Of a stretch of DNA of 64,000 nucleotides, positions 8,551 through 16,816 are shown piece by piece. The DNA lies in contig NZ_QCXS01000002.1 in assembly GCF_003260015.1 (NCBI RefSeq), positions 1,178,001 to 1,242,000 on the forward strand, read 5' to 3'. Under the pieces are notes generated by a model. The model did no database searches and had not been told where the DNA came from. It saw only the letters and a program-made list of their open reading frames with translations. The stretch comes from Nakamurella deserti (GTDB lineage: Bacteria > Actinomycetota > Actinomycetes > Mycobacteriales > Nakamurellaceae). Both the position numbers and the translations under genes were made by a program. The first letter of the stretch is position 1; every line of letters starts with the position of its first letter.

Positions 8551-9611
8551 AGTGAGCCGCCTGCTCGGTTGGTCCGGACGAGGAGATAGATCAGGTACGG
8601 CGCACCCAGCACGCCGGTGACGACGCCCACCGGGTACCGGGCACCGAAGGCGAACTGGCCGCAGAAGTCGGCGACGAGCACCAGCAGGGCGCCGACCAGG
8701 GCGGCCGGCAGCAGCATCGGGCCGCCCGCACCGACGATGCGGGCCGCGATCGGACCGGACAGGAACGCCACGAAGGCGACCGGGCCGGCGGCCGCGGTGG
8801 CGAAGGCGATCAATCCGACGGCGGCGACGATGACCACCAGGCGGATGCGGTCCACCCGCACCCCGAGGGCGACCGCCGTGTCGTCCCCGAGCTGGGTGAC
8901 CGACAGGCTGCGCGACTGCAGCGCCAGCACCGGTGCGAGCACGAGTACGGCGATCAGCACCGGGACGACCTCCGACCAGGATGCTCCGTTGAGGCTGCCG
9001 GTCAGCCAGCGCATCGCCTCCTGCAGGTCCCACTGGCCGGCCCGGGAGAGCACGTAGGCCGTCATGCTGTCCAGCATCGCCGCGACGCCGATGCCGATCA
9101 GGATCAGCCGGGTGCCGACCACCCCGCTGCGGTAGGACAGCAGATACACCAGCAGCGCGACGCCCAACCCGGCGACGATCGCGAAGACCGACACCCGGGC
9201 GGCGCCCAGCGACAGCACGACGATGGCGAACGCCGCCGCCGCGCTCGCGCCGGAGCTGATCCCGATGATGTCCGGACTGGCCAGCGGGTTGCGCAGCATG
9301 GTCTGGAAGGTGACGCCGGCCAACCCGAAGCAGAGTCCGACGACGACCGCGAGGACCACCCGGGGCAGCCGGAGCCGGCCGACCGAGAACGACGCTCCCG
9401 GAACGTCCTCACCGAGGACGACCCGCAGGACCGTCCCCGGCGGGTAGAACGTCTGGCCCACCATGAGGCTGACCGCGACACCGGCGGCGATGAGCACCCC
9501 GAGCACGCCGATCACGGTCCGGCGCCGGGCGGAGCGCCGGCGGCGACCGCGGGCGACCGCGACGGCCGTCGGTCCGGGGGCGGCGCCGGGCGGCGTGGCG
9601 AGGGCGGTCAC
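8547..9611 (-). CDS. iron-siderophore ABC transporter permease (FecCD family)
   Basis: This FecCD membrane subunit of about 354 residues is FepG-like. The N-terminal 40 residues are Arg-rich and cytoplasmic; hydrophobic segments follow, with family motifs LPRVVLAVVVGLCFGLAGV and NPLASPDIIGISSGA. The chosen GTG at 9611 overlaps the previous permease stop by 4 bp. An earlier start would run into that gene. It pairs with 9608-10645 as a heterodimeric channel. Confidence 0.93.
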   Translation of the reverse strand: MTALATPPGAAPGPTAVAVARGRRRRSARRRTVIGVLGVLIAAGVAVSLMVGQTFYPPGTVLRVVLGEDVPGASFSVGRLRLPRVVLAVVVGLCFGLAGVTFQTMLRNPLASPDIIGISSGASAAAAFAIVVLSLGAARVSVFAIVAGLGVALLVYLLSYRSGVVGTRLILIGIGVAAMLDSMTAYVLSRAGQWDLQEAMRWLTGSLNGASWSEVVPVLIAVLVLAPVLALQSRSLSVTQLGDDTAVALGVRVDRIRLVVIVAAVGLIAFATAAAGPVAFVAFLSGPIAARIVGAGGPMLLPAALVGALLVLVADFCGQFAFGARYPVGVVTGVLGAPYLIYLLVRTNRAGGSL

Positions 9612-10645
9612 GGCGACGTCACCTTCTGCCGGCGGACGATGGCGATGAACAGCGGGGCGCCCACGAGCGCGGTGACGATGCCGGCGTCGACCTCCGCGGG
9701 CCGCGCCACCACACGTCCGAGGATGTCGGCGGCGGTGAGCAGGGCGGCCCCGACCAGGGCCGAGAACGGCAGCAGCCAGCGGTGGTCCACCCCGACGATC
9801 AGCCGGCAGCCGTGCGCCACCAGCAGCCCGACGAAGGCGATGGGACCCGTCGCGGCGGTGGCGGCCCCGCACAGCACCACCGACCCGACGAAGGCCACCC
9901 ACCGGACGACGACCACCCGCTCGCCGAGGCCGGCGGCGAGCTCGTCCCCGAGCGCCAGCGAGTTCAACGCCCGGGCCGACAGCAGACACAGGGCGAACCC
10001 GGCGGCGAGGAAGGGGGCGACCTGGCGGACGGACTCGAAGCTACCGCCACCGACGCCACCGATCTGCCAGGAGCGGATGGTGTCGGAGATGTCGCCGCGG
10101 ACCAGCAGCACCGCGGTGACGAAGGACGTCAGCGCCGCCGACGTGGCGACCCCGGCCAGCGCCAGCTTCAACGGGGTGGCCCCGCCGCGGCCCAGCGACC
10201 CGACGGTGTAGACGAACACCGCGCTCACGGCCGCACCGAGGATGGCCACCCAGATCTGGGAGACGGCGGCGGTGAGACCGAACCAGGCGAGGCCGGTGAC
10301 CACGGCCAGCGACGCTCCCATGGTCACGCCCAGGATGCCGGGGTCGGCCAGCGGGTTGCGGGTGACGCCCTGCATCACTGCGCCGGCCACCCCCAGGGCG
10401 GCGCCGGCCACCACGGCCAGCAGCGTCCGGGGGATGCGCTTGCTGACCGCGGCGGCGTCGAAGCCGTCGGCCGACCCGCCGACGGCGGCCATCACGTCCG
10501 ACCAGCCGACGTCGCGGGACCCGATCGCCACCGAGGCGACGAGCAGCGCGGCCAGCACCACCAGGACGCCGGCCACCCCGGCGCCGCGTGCGCCGGAACG
10601 GCGCCGCCCGGCGGCGACGCCGTTCCGTGGCCCGGCGGTCGTCAC
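9608..10645 (-). CDS. iron-siderophore ABC transporter permease (FecCD family)
   Basis: This 345-residue FepD-like membrane subunit has FecCD motifs RIPRTLLAVVAGAALGVAGA and NPLADPGILGVTMGASLA, and about nine hydrophobic segments. The start is GTG at 10645, with no strong ribosome-binding site. It lies 49 bases after the binding-protein gene and overlaps the next permease by 4 bp. Confidence 0.93.
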   Translation of the reverse strand: MTTAGPRNGVAAGRRRSGARGAGVAGVLVVLAALLVASVAIGSRDVGWSDVMAAVGGSADGFDAAAVSKRIPRTLLAVVAGAALGVAGAVMQGVTRNPLADPGILGVTMGASLAVVTGLAWFGLTAAVSQIWVAILGAAVSAVFVYTVGSLGRGGATPLKLALAGVATSAALTSFVTAVLLVRGDISDTIRSWQIGGVGGGSFESVRQVAPFLAAGFALCLLSARALNSLALGDELAAGLGERVVVVRWVAFVGSVVLCGAATAATGPIAFVGLLVAHGCRLIVGVDHRWLLPFSALVGAALLTAADILGRVVARPAEVDAGIVTALVGAPLFIAIVRRQKVTSP

Positions 10646-10694
10646 CGTGTCGGACCTGTCACCGTGCGGTCCGTCGTCGTCGCGGGTGCACCGG

Positions 10695-11822
10695 TCACCG
10701 CACCTTGTCGGCCGCCGCGGCCAGCAGCGCCAGGTAGTCGTCGAGGACGTAGGAGATCGACAGCGGCGTCGGGTTGGCCGCCGTGCCCAGCGGGCTGGTG
10801 CCCGGCAGGTTCACGACCGCACCGGCGGCCACGGCGGGCATCTGCGACAGCAGCGCGTCGCCCTTGAGCGCGGTGAGCAGCTCGTCGCCGCCGTAGGTCA
10901 CGATGACCTGGACGTCGTCGAAGGCGTCGGCCTGCTCGGCGCTCCGGGACAGCGAGAACGTGTCGGTGGACGCGGACGCCGTCGCGATGCTGGCCGGCGT
11001 GGCGAGGCCGAGGTCGGCGAAGAACGCCACCCGGGTGTCGTGGGTGGTGTAGAAGCTGACCTCGCTGAGGTCGGCGGTGTCGACGTGGGTGAGGAACGCG
11101 GTGGCGACGCCCTCGAGCTGCGGGTACTTCGCCGCGGCCGTGGCGATCTCCTGCTCGAGCTCGCCGATCAGTGCGGTGCCCTCGGCCGCCATGCCCATGG
11201 CCTGGCTGTTGAACTGGATCATCTCGCGCCACGAAGTGCCCCAGGCGGTCTCGGGGTAGGCGACCACCGGAGCGATCTCGCTGAGGGTGTCGTAGTCCTC
11301 CTGGGTCAGACCGGAGTAGGCGGCCAGGATGACGTCCGGATCGGTGTCGGCCACGGCCTCGAAGTCGATGCCGTCGGTCTCGTCGAACAGCACCGGGGTC
11401 TCGGCGCCGAGTTCGTCGAGCTTCGCCTCGACCCAGGGCAGGACACCGTCGGCGTTGTCGTCGCCGAAGTTCGCCGCGGCCATTCCGACCGGGACGACGC
11501 CCAGCGCCAGCGGAACCTCGTGGTTGGCCCAGTTGACGGTGGCCACCCGCTCGGGCCGCTCCTCGATCGTCGTCGTGCCCAGGGCGTGCTGGATGGTGAC
11601 CGGCGTCCACGGGGCGGCGGGATCCACCGTCGCCGCGGTGCCGGACGCCGCGGTACCGGAGGTGGCTGCGGTCGAGGTGGCGCCGGCGGAGGGTGCTGCG
11701 GCGGAGGTGGACGCGGACGGGGTCTGACCCGCCCCGGTGTCCGTCGCGGACGAACAGCCGGAGACGGCGGCGGTGAGGAGGGCGGCCGCGGAGAGTGCGA
11801 CCAGTCGCGAGATGCGCGGCAT
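10695..11822 (-). CDS. iron-siderophore substrate-binding lipoprotein
   Basis: This 375-residue binding protein is of the FepB/FecB (Peripla_BP_2) type. The signal peptide has lipobox VSGC (Cys23), followed by an Ala/Ser/Thr linker to about residue 70. The domain includes ERPERVATVNWANHEVPLALGV, typical of the family's first lobe. AAAGGAC precedes the ATG. It is the first gene of the binding protein-permease-permease-ATPase operon. An IdeR/DtxR-type box lies about 85 bases upstream, so iron repression is expected. The siderophore identity is unknown and no biosynthesis genes are in the window. Confidence 0.93.
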   Translation of the reverse strand: MPRISRLVALSAAALLTAAVSGCSSATDTGAGQTPSASTSAAAPSAGATSTAATSGTAASGTAATVDPAAPWTPVTIQHALGTTTIEERPERVATVNWANHEVPLALGVVPVGMAAANFGDDNADGVLPWVEAKLDELGAETPVLFDETDGIDFEAVADTDPDVILAAYSGLTQEDYDTLSEIAPVVAYPETAWGTSWREMIQFNSQAMGMAAEGTALIGELEQEIATAAAKYPQLEGVATAFLTHVDTADLSEVSFYTTHDTRVAFFADLGLATPASIATASASTDTFSLSRSAEQADAFDDVQVIVTYGGDELLTALKGDALLSQMPAVAAGAVVNLPGTSPLGTAANPTPLSISYVLDDYLALLAAAADKVR

Positions 11823-11905
11823 GGTGTCCTTTCGTCGCTCCGTCGACGGTCGACGGGCGGAGCGCCGGACGGCGCGGCGGGAACCACCGCACCACGGCTG
11901 TCGAG

Positions 11906-11924
11906 TTTGGTAAGGCTAACCTAT
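11906..11924. promoter_or_regulatory. iron box (IdeR/DtxR-type operator) before the siderophore operon
   Basis: TTTGGTAAGGCTAACCTAT matches the iron-box consensus TTAGGTTAGGCTAACCTAA at 16 of 19 positions, including the whole AGGCTAACCTA core. It is placed where a repressor would block the promoter of the operon starting at 11822. Confidence 0.85.
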
Positions 11925-12110
11925 CTATCGGTCCGGTGAGGGGACAACCCCAGGTTCACCGACGACCTCCGTGACACGGAACACGCTGACGGGCAACGGG
12001 TGTCACGGTCAGCGGCGTTCCGGGGACAGCCGGGCGCCGCCCCGGACGTCCCTCCGGTACGCCACGTCCGGTACGCCGGTGACGGCACTCCGGGACCGGT
12101 GCGTCGCGCC

Positions 12111-12971
12111 TCAGTCGAGGATCTGACCGACCGGCTCGCGCTTCTCGGCCTGGAACCGGTCCTCGGCACGGCCCAGCGCCCAGTAGGCCGACAGCGACAG
12201 CTCCCGCCGGTCCAGTCCCCAGACCCCGGTGAGGAACCGGCCGATCGCCTTCATCGCCGCACGCTCGCCGTGGGCGAAGACCTGGACCGGGCCCGCCGGG
12301 CGGGGGAGTCCGCAGACGACGGCGGTCAGCAGCTCGCCGGGCGCGAGACCCGTTCCGGCGACCGAGGTCTGGTGCAGCCAGCGCACGGCGACACCGGCCG
12401 GGGCGGGAAGGGCGATCTCGTCATGCGCGTCGTGCACCTCCACGAAGACGTGCCCGGTGGCGTCGGGGGTCAGCGACTCCAGAGCCGCGGCGATGGCCGG
12501 GAGCGCCGTCGCGTCACCGGCGAACAGGTGCTCGACCGCGGGGTCGTCGGACGGCGCGTACTGGCCACCCGGGTCGGAGATCGACACCACGTCCCCCGGA
12601 CGGGCGGCGACGGCCCAGGGGCCGGCCACACCGTCGGTGCCGTGCACGACGAAGTCCACCGTCAGCGTCTCCCGCTCCGGATCCGCGGCACGGATCGTGT
12701 AGGTGCGCTGGACGGGCAGGTCCTCGGGCTCGAGGACCTCGCGCAGCGCTGCGAGGTCGTAGGGCGGCGTGAGACCCGAGCCCGGCCGGGCGAACAGGAT
12801 CTTCACGTAGGTGTCCGTGGCGGCGAGACGGTCCGGGTGGGCGGCGGCCATGAAGGTGGCGAAACCCGGCCCACCGAGGTGCACCCGGATCAGGTGGGGC
12901 GCCAGCCGTTCGATGCGTTGCACGACGAGGGCGTGCTGTCCGCCCCGGCGGCGCTGCCCCGCAGCGGCCAC
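12111..12971 (-). CDS. siderophore-interacting protein (FAD-dependent ferric-siderophore reductase)
   Basis: This cytoplasmic flavoprotein of about 286 residues is of the SIP/ViuB family and releases iron by reducing imported ferric siderophore. The FAD-binding motif RTYTIR is near residue 88. The C-terminal SIP domain has VFAHGERAAMKAIGRFL and a closing segment around YWALGRAED. The start is uncertain. GTG at 12971 has no ribosome site; an in-frame ACG about 36 bases earlier follows AGAAGGGA and would give an N-terminus starting MAKTAAQTP. A near-perfect iron box lies upstream, so it is probably co-repressed with the import operon. Confidence 0.9.
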   Translation of the reverse strand: MAAAGQRRRGGQHALVVQRIERLAPHLIRVHLGGPGFATFMAAAHPDRLAATDTYVKILFARPGSGLTPPYDLAALREVLEPEDLPVQRTYTIRAADPERETLTVDFVVHGTDGVAGPWAVAARPGDVVSISDPGGQYAPSDDPAVEHLFAGDATALPAIAAALESLTPDATGHVFVEVHDAHDEIALPAPAGVAVRWLHQTSVAGTGLAPGELLTAVVCGLPRPAGPVQVFAHGERAAMKAIGRFLTGVWGLDRRELSLSAYWALGRAEDRFQAEKREPVGQILD

Positions 12972-13106
12972 CGCCGCGGTCGGTGTCTGAGCGGCCGTCT
13001 TCGCCGTGGTCCCTTCTGTCGGTGCGGGGCGCGCGGCGCCGTGACGGGGCCGCGCACCGGCTCACGCCGGGTCCGGCGTGTGCCGCGAACTCCGACGTCC
13101 GGAGAT

Positions 13107-13125
13107 CGTGGTTAGCCTAACCTCA
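13107..13125. promoter_or_regulatory. iron box upstream of the siderophore-interacting protein
   Basis: It contains GGTTAGCCTAACC, a perfect 13-bp core of the IdeR/DtxR consensus; 15 of 19 positions match. It lies about 136 bases before the SIP start. Confidence 0.82.
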
Positions 13126-13156
13126 CTTGTTTCCCGGGCGCTCCGGGACGGCGACC

Positions 13157-14431
13157 TCACCCGGCGGCCGGCCGGTCGGTAACGGCGAGGGACACCGTCC
13201 GTTCGGTCGCTCCGGGCCGGAACACGGTGAGCAACAACACGTCTCCGGGCCGGTGCGGGCGGAGTTCGGCCAGGAAGTCCTCGGGTGTGGGCACCGGCAC
13301 ACCGTCGACCGCGGTGATCACGTCGCCGGGCTGCAGCCCGGCGACGGCGGCCGGTCCGTCGGTGGCGACCTCGGCGACGATGACGCCGTCGGTTCCGGGG
13401 AGGTCGAACCGGGCGGCGAGGTCCGGGGTGATGCGGGCGGGCACGAGCCCCGCGAACGCGTGGGTGGCGCGTCCGGAGGTGGCGAGTTGTTCGGCGATGT
13501 CGACCGCGGTGGCCGCCGGGATGGCGAACCCGAGGGCGACGGCGCCCTGCTGGGGCGGGATGTAGGCCTCACTGATGCCGATGACCTCGGCGTCGCCGTT
13601 GAGGACGGCGCCGCCGGAGTTACCCGGACTGATGGGGGCGTCGGTCTGGATGAGGTCGACGAGCGACTGGCCCTGCGACGCGCTGCCGGGGATCTCGCGG
13701 TGCAGGCCGGACACGATGCCGGCCGTCACCGTGTTCTGGAACCCCAGGGGACTGCCGATGACCACTGCGAGGCTGCCGACCTCCGGAAGCTTCTCGGCGA
13801 AGGTGGCGGGGACCAGGCCGGTGCGTTCGGCACGCACCAGCGCCAGGTCGGTGACCGGGTCGGTCGCGGTGACGGCGCCGTCCACGAGACGTCCGTCGGC
13901 GAATTGGATCCGGACCGCGGTGTCGCCACGGACGACGTGTTCGTTGGTGAGGATGAGACCGTCCTCGGAGTAGACGACGCCGCTCCCGGTACCGCCGGAC
14001 ACCAGGACGGTGACCACCGACGGCTGCCCGCGGCGAGCCACCTCCGGCACGTCCTCCAGACCCGCTGCGCTGTCGCCGGGCGAGGAGGGATCCGACTGGG
14101 AGGTCGGGGTCGTGGCGCCCGGTCCGGGTTCTCCGGTGTCGGGTCCCCCCGCGCCGGTGGTCCCGGTTCCGGACGGTGCCGTCCCGGACGGTGCGGCCCC
14201 GGTCGGGTCGGTCCCGGACGGTGCCGTCCCGGACGGTGCGGCCCCGGTCGGGTCGGTCCCGGACGGTGCGGTTCCGGACGGGTCGACCGCCCCCGTGACC
14301 GCCGACGACGTCGCCGGACCGGCGTCGGGGATGGGCCCGGTACAGGCCACGGCCAGCACCGCCGTGGCCAGGACGAGGCCCAGGCGGGCCTGACGGCCCG
14401 TCCCGTGGCCGGAGGTGCGGTGTCCGTTCAT
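13157..14431 (-). CDS. HtrA/DegP-type trypsin-like serine protease with PDZ domain, probable lipoprotein
   Basis: This extracytoplasmic protease of about 424 residues probably acts in envelope protein quality control. A signal peptide ends in AVAC (Cys30), so it is likely lipid-anchored rather than tied by a transmembrane helix as most actinobacterial HtrA proteins are. Residues 49-115 are a low-complexity Pro/Ser/Gly/Thr linker encoded by a 45-bp repeat. The protease domain carries the triad His165 (TNEHVV), Asp195 (VTDLAL) and Ser272 (GNSGGAV). A PDZ domain follows (AGLQPGDVITAVDGVPV). The ATG at 14431 has AGAGGA upstream. It is divergent from the histidine phosphatase gene. Confidence 0.92.
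   Translation of the reverse strand: MNGHRTSGHGTGRQARLGLVLATAVLAVACTGPIPDAGPATSSAVTGAVDPSGTAPSGTDPTGAAPSGTAPSGTDPTGAAPSGTAPSGTGTTGAGGPDTGEPGPGATTPTSQSDPSSPGDSAAGLEDVPEVARRGQPSVVTVLVSGGTGSGVVYSEDGLILTNEHVVRGDTAVRIQFADGRLVDGAVTATDPVTDLALVRAERTGLVPATFAEKLPEVGSLAVVIGSPLGFQNTVTAGIVSGLHREIPGSASQGQSLVDLIQTDAPISPGNSGGAVLNGDAEVIGISEAYIPPQQGAVALGFAIPAATAVDIAEQLATSGRATHAFAGLVPARITPDLAARFDLPGTDGVIVAEVATDGPAAVAGLQPGDVITAVDGVPVPTPEDFLAELRPHRPGDVLLLTVFRPGATERTVSLAVTDRPAAG
14171..14260. repeat. two perfect 45-bp tandem repeats in the HtrA linker
   Basis: Two identical 45-base units (14171-14215 and 14216-14260), plus a partial third, encode 15-residue repeats rich in APSGT and DPTGA in the linker. The unit is a multiple of three, so copy-number change would alter linker length without breaking the frame. 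Confidence 0.9.
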
Positions 14432-14570
14432 GGTCAGGTCCTCTCGGCTCCGTCGCGCGTGGGTTCCACGCCGACCCGGCGGCGCCGACGGCGCGATGCC
14501 GGGTGACATCCCGGAGATACCCCGCGGTCCCGGTCGGGGAACGGGCACTGCCACCCGGCAGGATGGCAGC

Positions 14571-15259
14571 GTGAAGCTCATTCTCGTCCGCCATGGCCAG
14601 ACCTCCTCCAACGTCGGGGGGTTGCTCGACACCGCTCTCCCGGGGGCTTCGTTGACCGACCTGGGCCGCCGTCAGGCGGCCGCGCTGGTCGAGCTGTTCG
14701 CCGGGGACACCATCGGCTCGGTGTCCGCGTCGGAGGCGGTGCGCACCCAGCAGACGGCGGCGCCGCTGGCGACGGCGCGTGGGGTCACGGTGCGGGTGCG
14801 TGACGGGCTGAAGGAGGTCGCGGCCGGGGACTGGGAGATGTCGGGCGAGCGGACCGCCGTCGAGGGGTGGCTCACGACGATCAACGCGTGGATGGACGGC
14901 GACCTCGATGCGCGTACCCCGGGACGGGACGGGACGGGGAGAGCGGGCGGGACTGCCTCGACCGGTACGACCGCGCCCTGGCCGGCCTGGCCGCGGAGGT
15001 CACCGCCCGGCCCCACCTGCGCGACGCGGCCCACGTGGTGGTGTCGCACGGTGCGATCATCCGCACCTGGGCGTCGCTGCGCTCGGCCAACCTCGAGCCG
15101 CGCTACGGTGCCGCGCATCCGCTGACCAACACCGCCGTGGTGCGGCTGACCGGCACACCGACCGACGGGTGGATCTGTACCGCCTGGGGCGAGACCGAAC
15201 ACCGGGTGGCCGCCCCTTCCGTGGCGGATCCGACCGCTGCGGTCCTGCCGGCGACCTGA
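14571..15259 (+). pseudogene. histidine phosphatase (phosphoglycerate mutase-like), frameshifted by a 5-bp repeat
   Basis: The first part (GTG 14571) reads VKLILVRHGQTSSN, the RHG catalytic motif of the histidine phosphatase superfamily, and continues in frame to about 14920. The rest of the domain is in the next frame: DRYDRALAGLAAEV, then VVVSHGAIIRTW with the second catalytic His, to the stop at 15259. The switch falls at GGGAC repeated three times (14921-14935) followed by GGGGA. Removing one GGGAC unit restores a continuous frame (RTPGRDGESGRDC). As written the gene makes a truncated protein. This could be a real slippage mutation, a phase-variable locus or a sequencing error. Confidence 0.85.
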
Positions 15260-15574
15260 CGACGGCCGCGGGACCGGTCGTCAGCGGCGGTCGGCCGGGC
15301 GCCCGGCGGGCCGCGGCCACGACCGCCGCGCACGGTCACCCCGGCCAGGACCGCGCCCGGCAGCAGCCGCGTCATGAGTGCACGTCGCGGTCCCCGGCGC
15401 CGCGACCGGTGATCCGCCTCCGGGCGTCGCGCCCGGCCGGGTGGAGTCGCGGCGCCCCCGGTGTGGAGGCCGGCCGGGACGGGCACCACAGACGACGACG
15501 GAGGTCGGCGGACCGCACACCGGGTGGTGCGGGCCACCAACGACCGCCACCCCGGCGAACGACGGAGGAACGAC
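15260..15574. other. gene-free stretch
   Basis: This is GC-rich DNA between the phosphatase pseudogene and the small acidic protein. I see no convincing gene, repeat or RNA. The ribosome-binding site of the next gene (GGAGG) lies at its right end. Confidence 0.5.
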
Positions 15575-15868
15575 ATGACGGACGAACACCGCGGTGACGA
15601 CGACGCCACCACCGGGACCGCATCGGCCGGTCTCGCGACCGGCAGCGACGCCGGCGCACCCGGCGAGGACTCAGCGCCGCCACCGCAGGACGGGGACGAT
15701 GCCGCCCTGGCGGCGCTGCGCGGGTCGGGGGGCACCCCGGTCGAGTCCGTCGAGGACGATCCGGAGATGGCCGCCGCGGCCCGCGAGGACCGGGTCACCG
15801 GGCTGCTCGCCGGGTCCGGCGGCACGGATGCGGACACCCCGGACTTCCGCGAACCCGGCGCCGGCTGA
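15575..15868 (+). CDS. small acidic hypothetical protein
   Basis: This 97-residue protein is rich in Asp, Glu, Gly and Ala and has no Cys, signal peptide or hydrophobic segment. It is probably largely disordered. The ATG has a strong GGAGG six bases upstream, which supports translation. The central segment, EDDPEMAAAAREDRVTGLL, could form a short helix. I do not recognise a family. It is convergent with the VOC gene, 13 bases away. Confidence 0.7.
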   Translation: MTDEHRGDDDATTGTASAGLATGSDAGAPGEDSAPPPQDGDDAALAALRGSGGTPVESVEDDPEMAAAAREDRVTGLLAGSGGTDADTPDFREPGAG

Positions 15869-15881
15869 CCGGCGGCCCGGT

Positions 15882-16292
15882 TCAGCGCAGCTGCTGGATC
15901 CGGATGAGGTTGCCCGCGGGATCGCGGACAGCGCAGTCCCGGATCCCGTACGGCTGGTCGACGGGTTCCTGCACGATGTCGGCGTCGGCGGCCTGCAGCC
16001 GCTCGAACGCCGCCGCGAGATCGTGCGTGGCCAGCAGGATCCCGGCGTAGGTGCCCTTGGCCATCATCTCGATCACGGTGTTGCGCTCGGCGTCGGTGAT
16101 GCCGGGGTCCACCGCAGGCGGGGTGAGGACGATGGACACGTCCGGCTGCTCGGGCGGTCCGACGGTGAGCCAGCGCATCCCGTCGTAGCCGACGTCCAGG
16201 CGTAGCTCGAAGCCGAGCGTGTCCCGGTAGAAGGCCAGCGCGGCGTCGGCGTCGTCGTGGGGCAGGAAGCTGGAGTGGATGGTGATCGTCAT
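15882..16292 (-). CDS. VOC family protein (glyoxalase/bleomycin-resistance fold)
   Basis: This 136-residue protein has paired beta-alpha-beta-beta-beta modules: the start with FYRDTLGFELRLDVGYDGMRW and the end DPAGNLIRIQQ are typical of VOC proteins. Its role could be enzyme or small-molecule binding; the ligand is unknown. Its ATG overlaps the TGA of the AraC regulator by 4 bp, an arrangement seen in AraC-VOC pairs. Confidence 0.88.
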   Translation of the reverse strand: MTITIHSSFLPHDDADAALAFYRDTLGFELRLDVGYDGMRWLTVGPPEQPDVSIVLTPPAVDPGITDAERNTVIEMMAKGTYAGILLATHDLAAAFERLQAADADIVQEPVDQPYGIRDCAVRDPAGNLIRIQQLR

Positions 16293-16771
16293 GGCGTCGA
16301 ACCTAGATCCGGGGCCGGCGCCACCGCTTCTCGAATCCTGACCGGTCGGGTGACCTGTTTCGTGACACATGAGGGCAGTTCGGCCCCACCGCGGGCCGCC
16401 TCCCGCCGATAGACGCTGGGCGGCATCCCGACGAGCTCGGTGAAGCGGGTGCTGAAGGTGCCCAGCGAGGCACAGCCGACGGCGAAACACACCTCGGTGA
16501 CACTCAGGTCGCCCCGCCGCAGCAGAGCCATGGCCCGTTCGATGCGCCGGGTCATCAGGTAGGAGTAGGGCGATTCGCCGTAGGCCGCCCGGAACGCCCG
16601 GCTGAGGTGTCCGGCCGAGAGGTGGACGCCGCGGGCCAGGGCGTCGACGTCCAGCGGCTGGGCGTAGTCCCGGTCCATCCGGTCCCGGACGCGGCGCAGC
16701 AGGGTGAGTTCGCGCAGGTGCGGGGCCGCGGGGGAGCTGCTCACGAGGGGGATCGTCCCACGTCGGGGCAT
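16289..16771 (-). CDS. AraC family transcriptional regulator (DNA-binding domain only)
   Basis: This short 160-residue regulator consists mainly of an AraC double helix-turn-helix (about residues 25-130): LSAGHLSRAFRAAYGESPYSY, then VCFAVGCASLGTFSTRF. It has no effector domain. Its C-terminal 30 residues are Arg/Pro-rich. It is translationally coupled to the VOC gene, which may supply the ligand-sensing or effector function (inference). Confidence 0.88.
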   Translation of the reverse strand: MPRRGTIPLVSSSPAAPHLRELTLLRRVRDRMDRDYAQPLDVDALARGVHLSAGHLSRAFRAAYGESPYSYLMTRRIERAMALLRRGDLSVTEVCFAVGCASLGTFSTRFTELVGMPPSVYRREAARGGAELPSCVTKQVTRPVRIREAVAPAPDLGSTP

Positions 16772-16816
16772 CGCCGCGCAGGGGCGGCGGATCGCCGGAC
16801 CGGCATCGCGGTGAGG

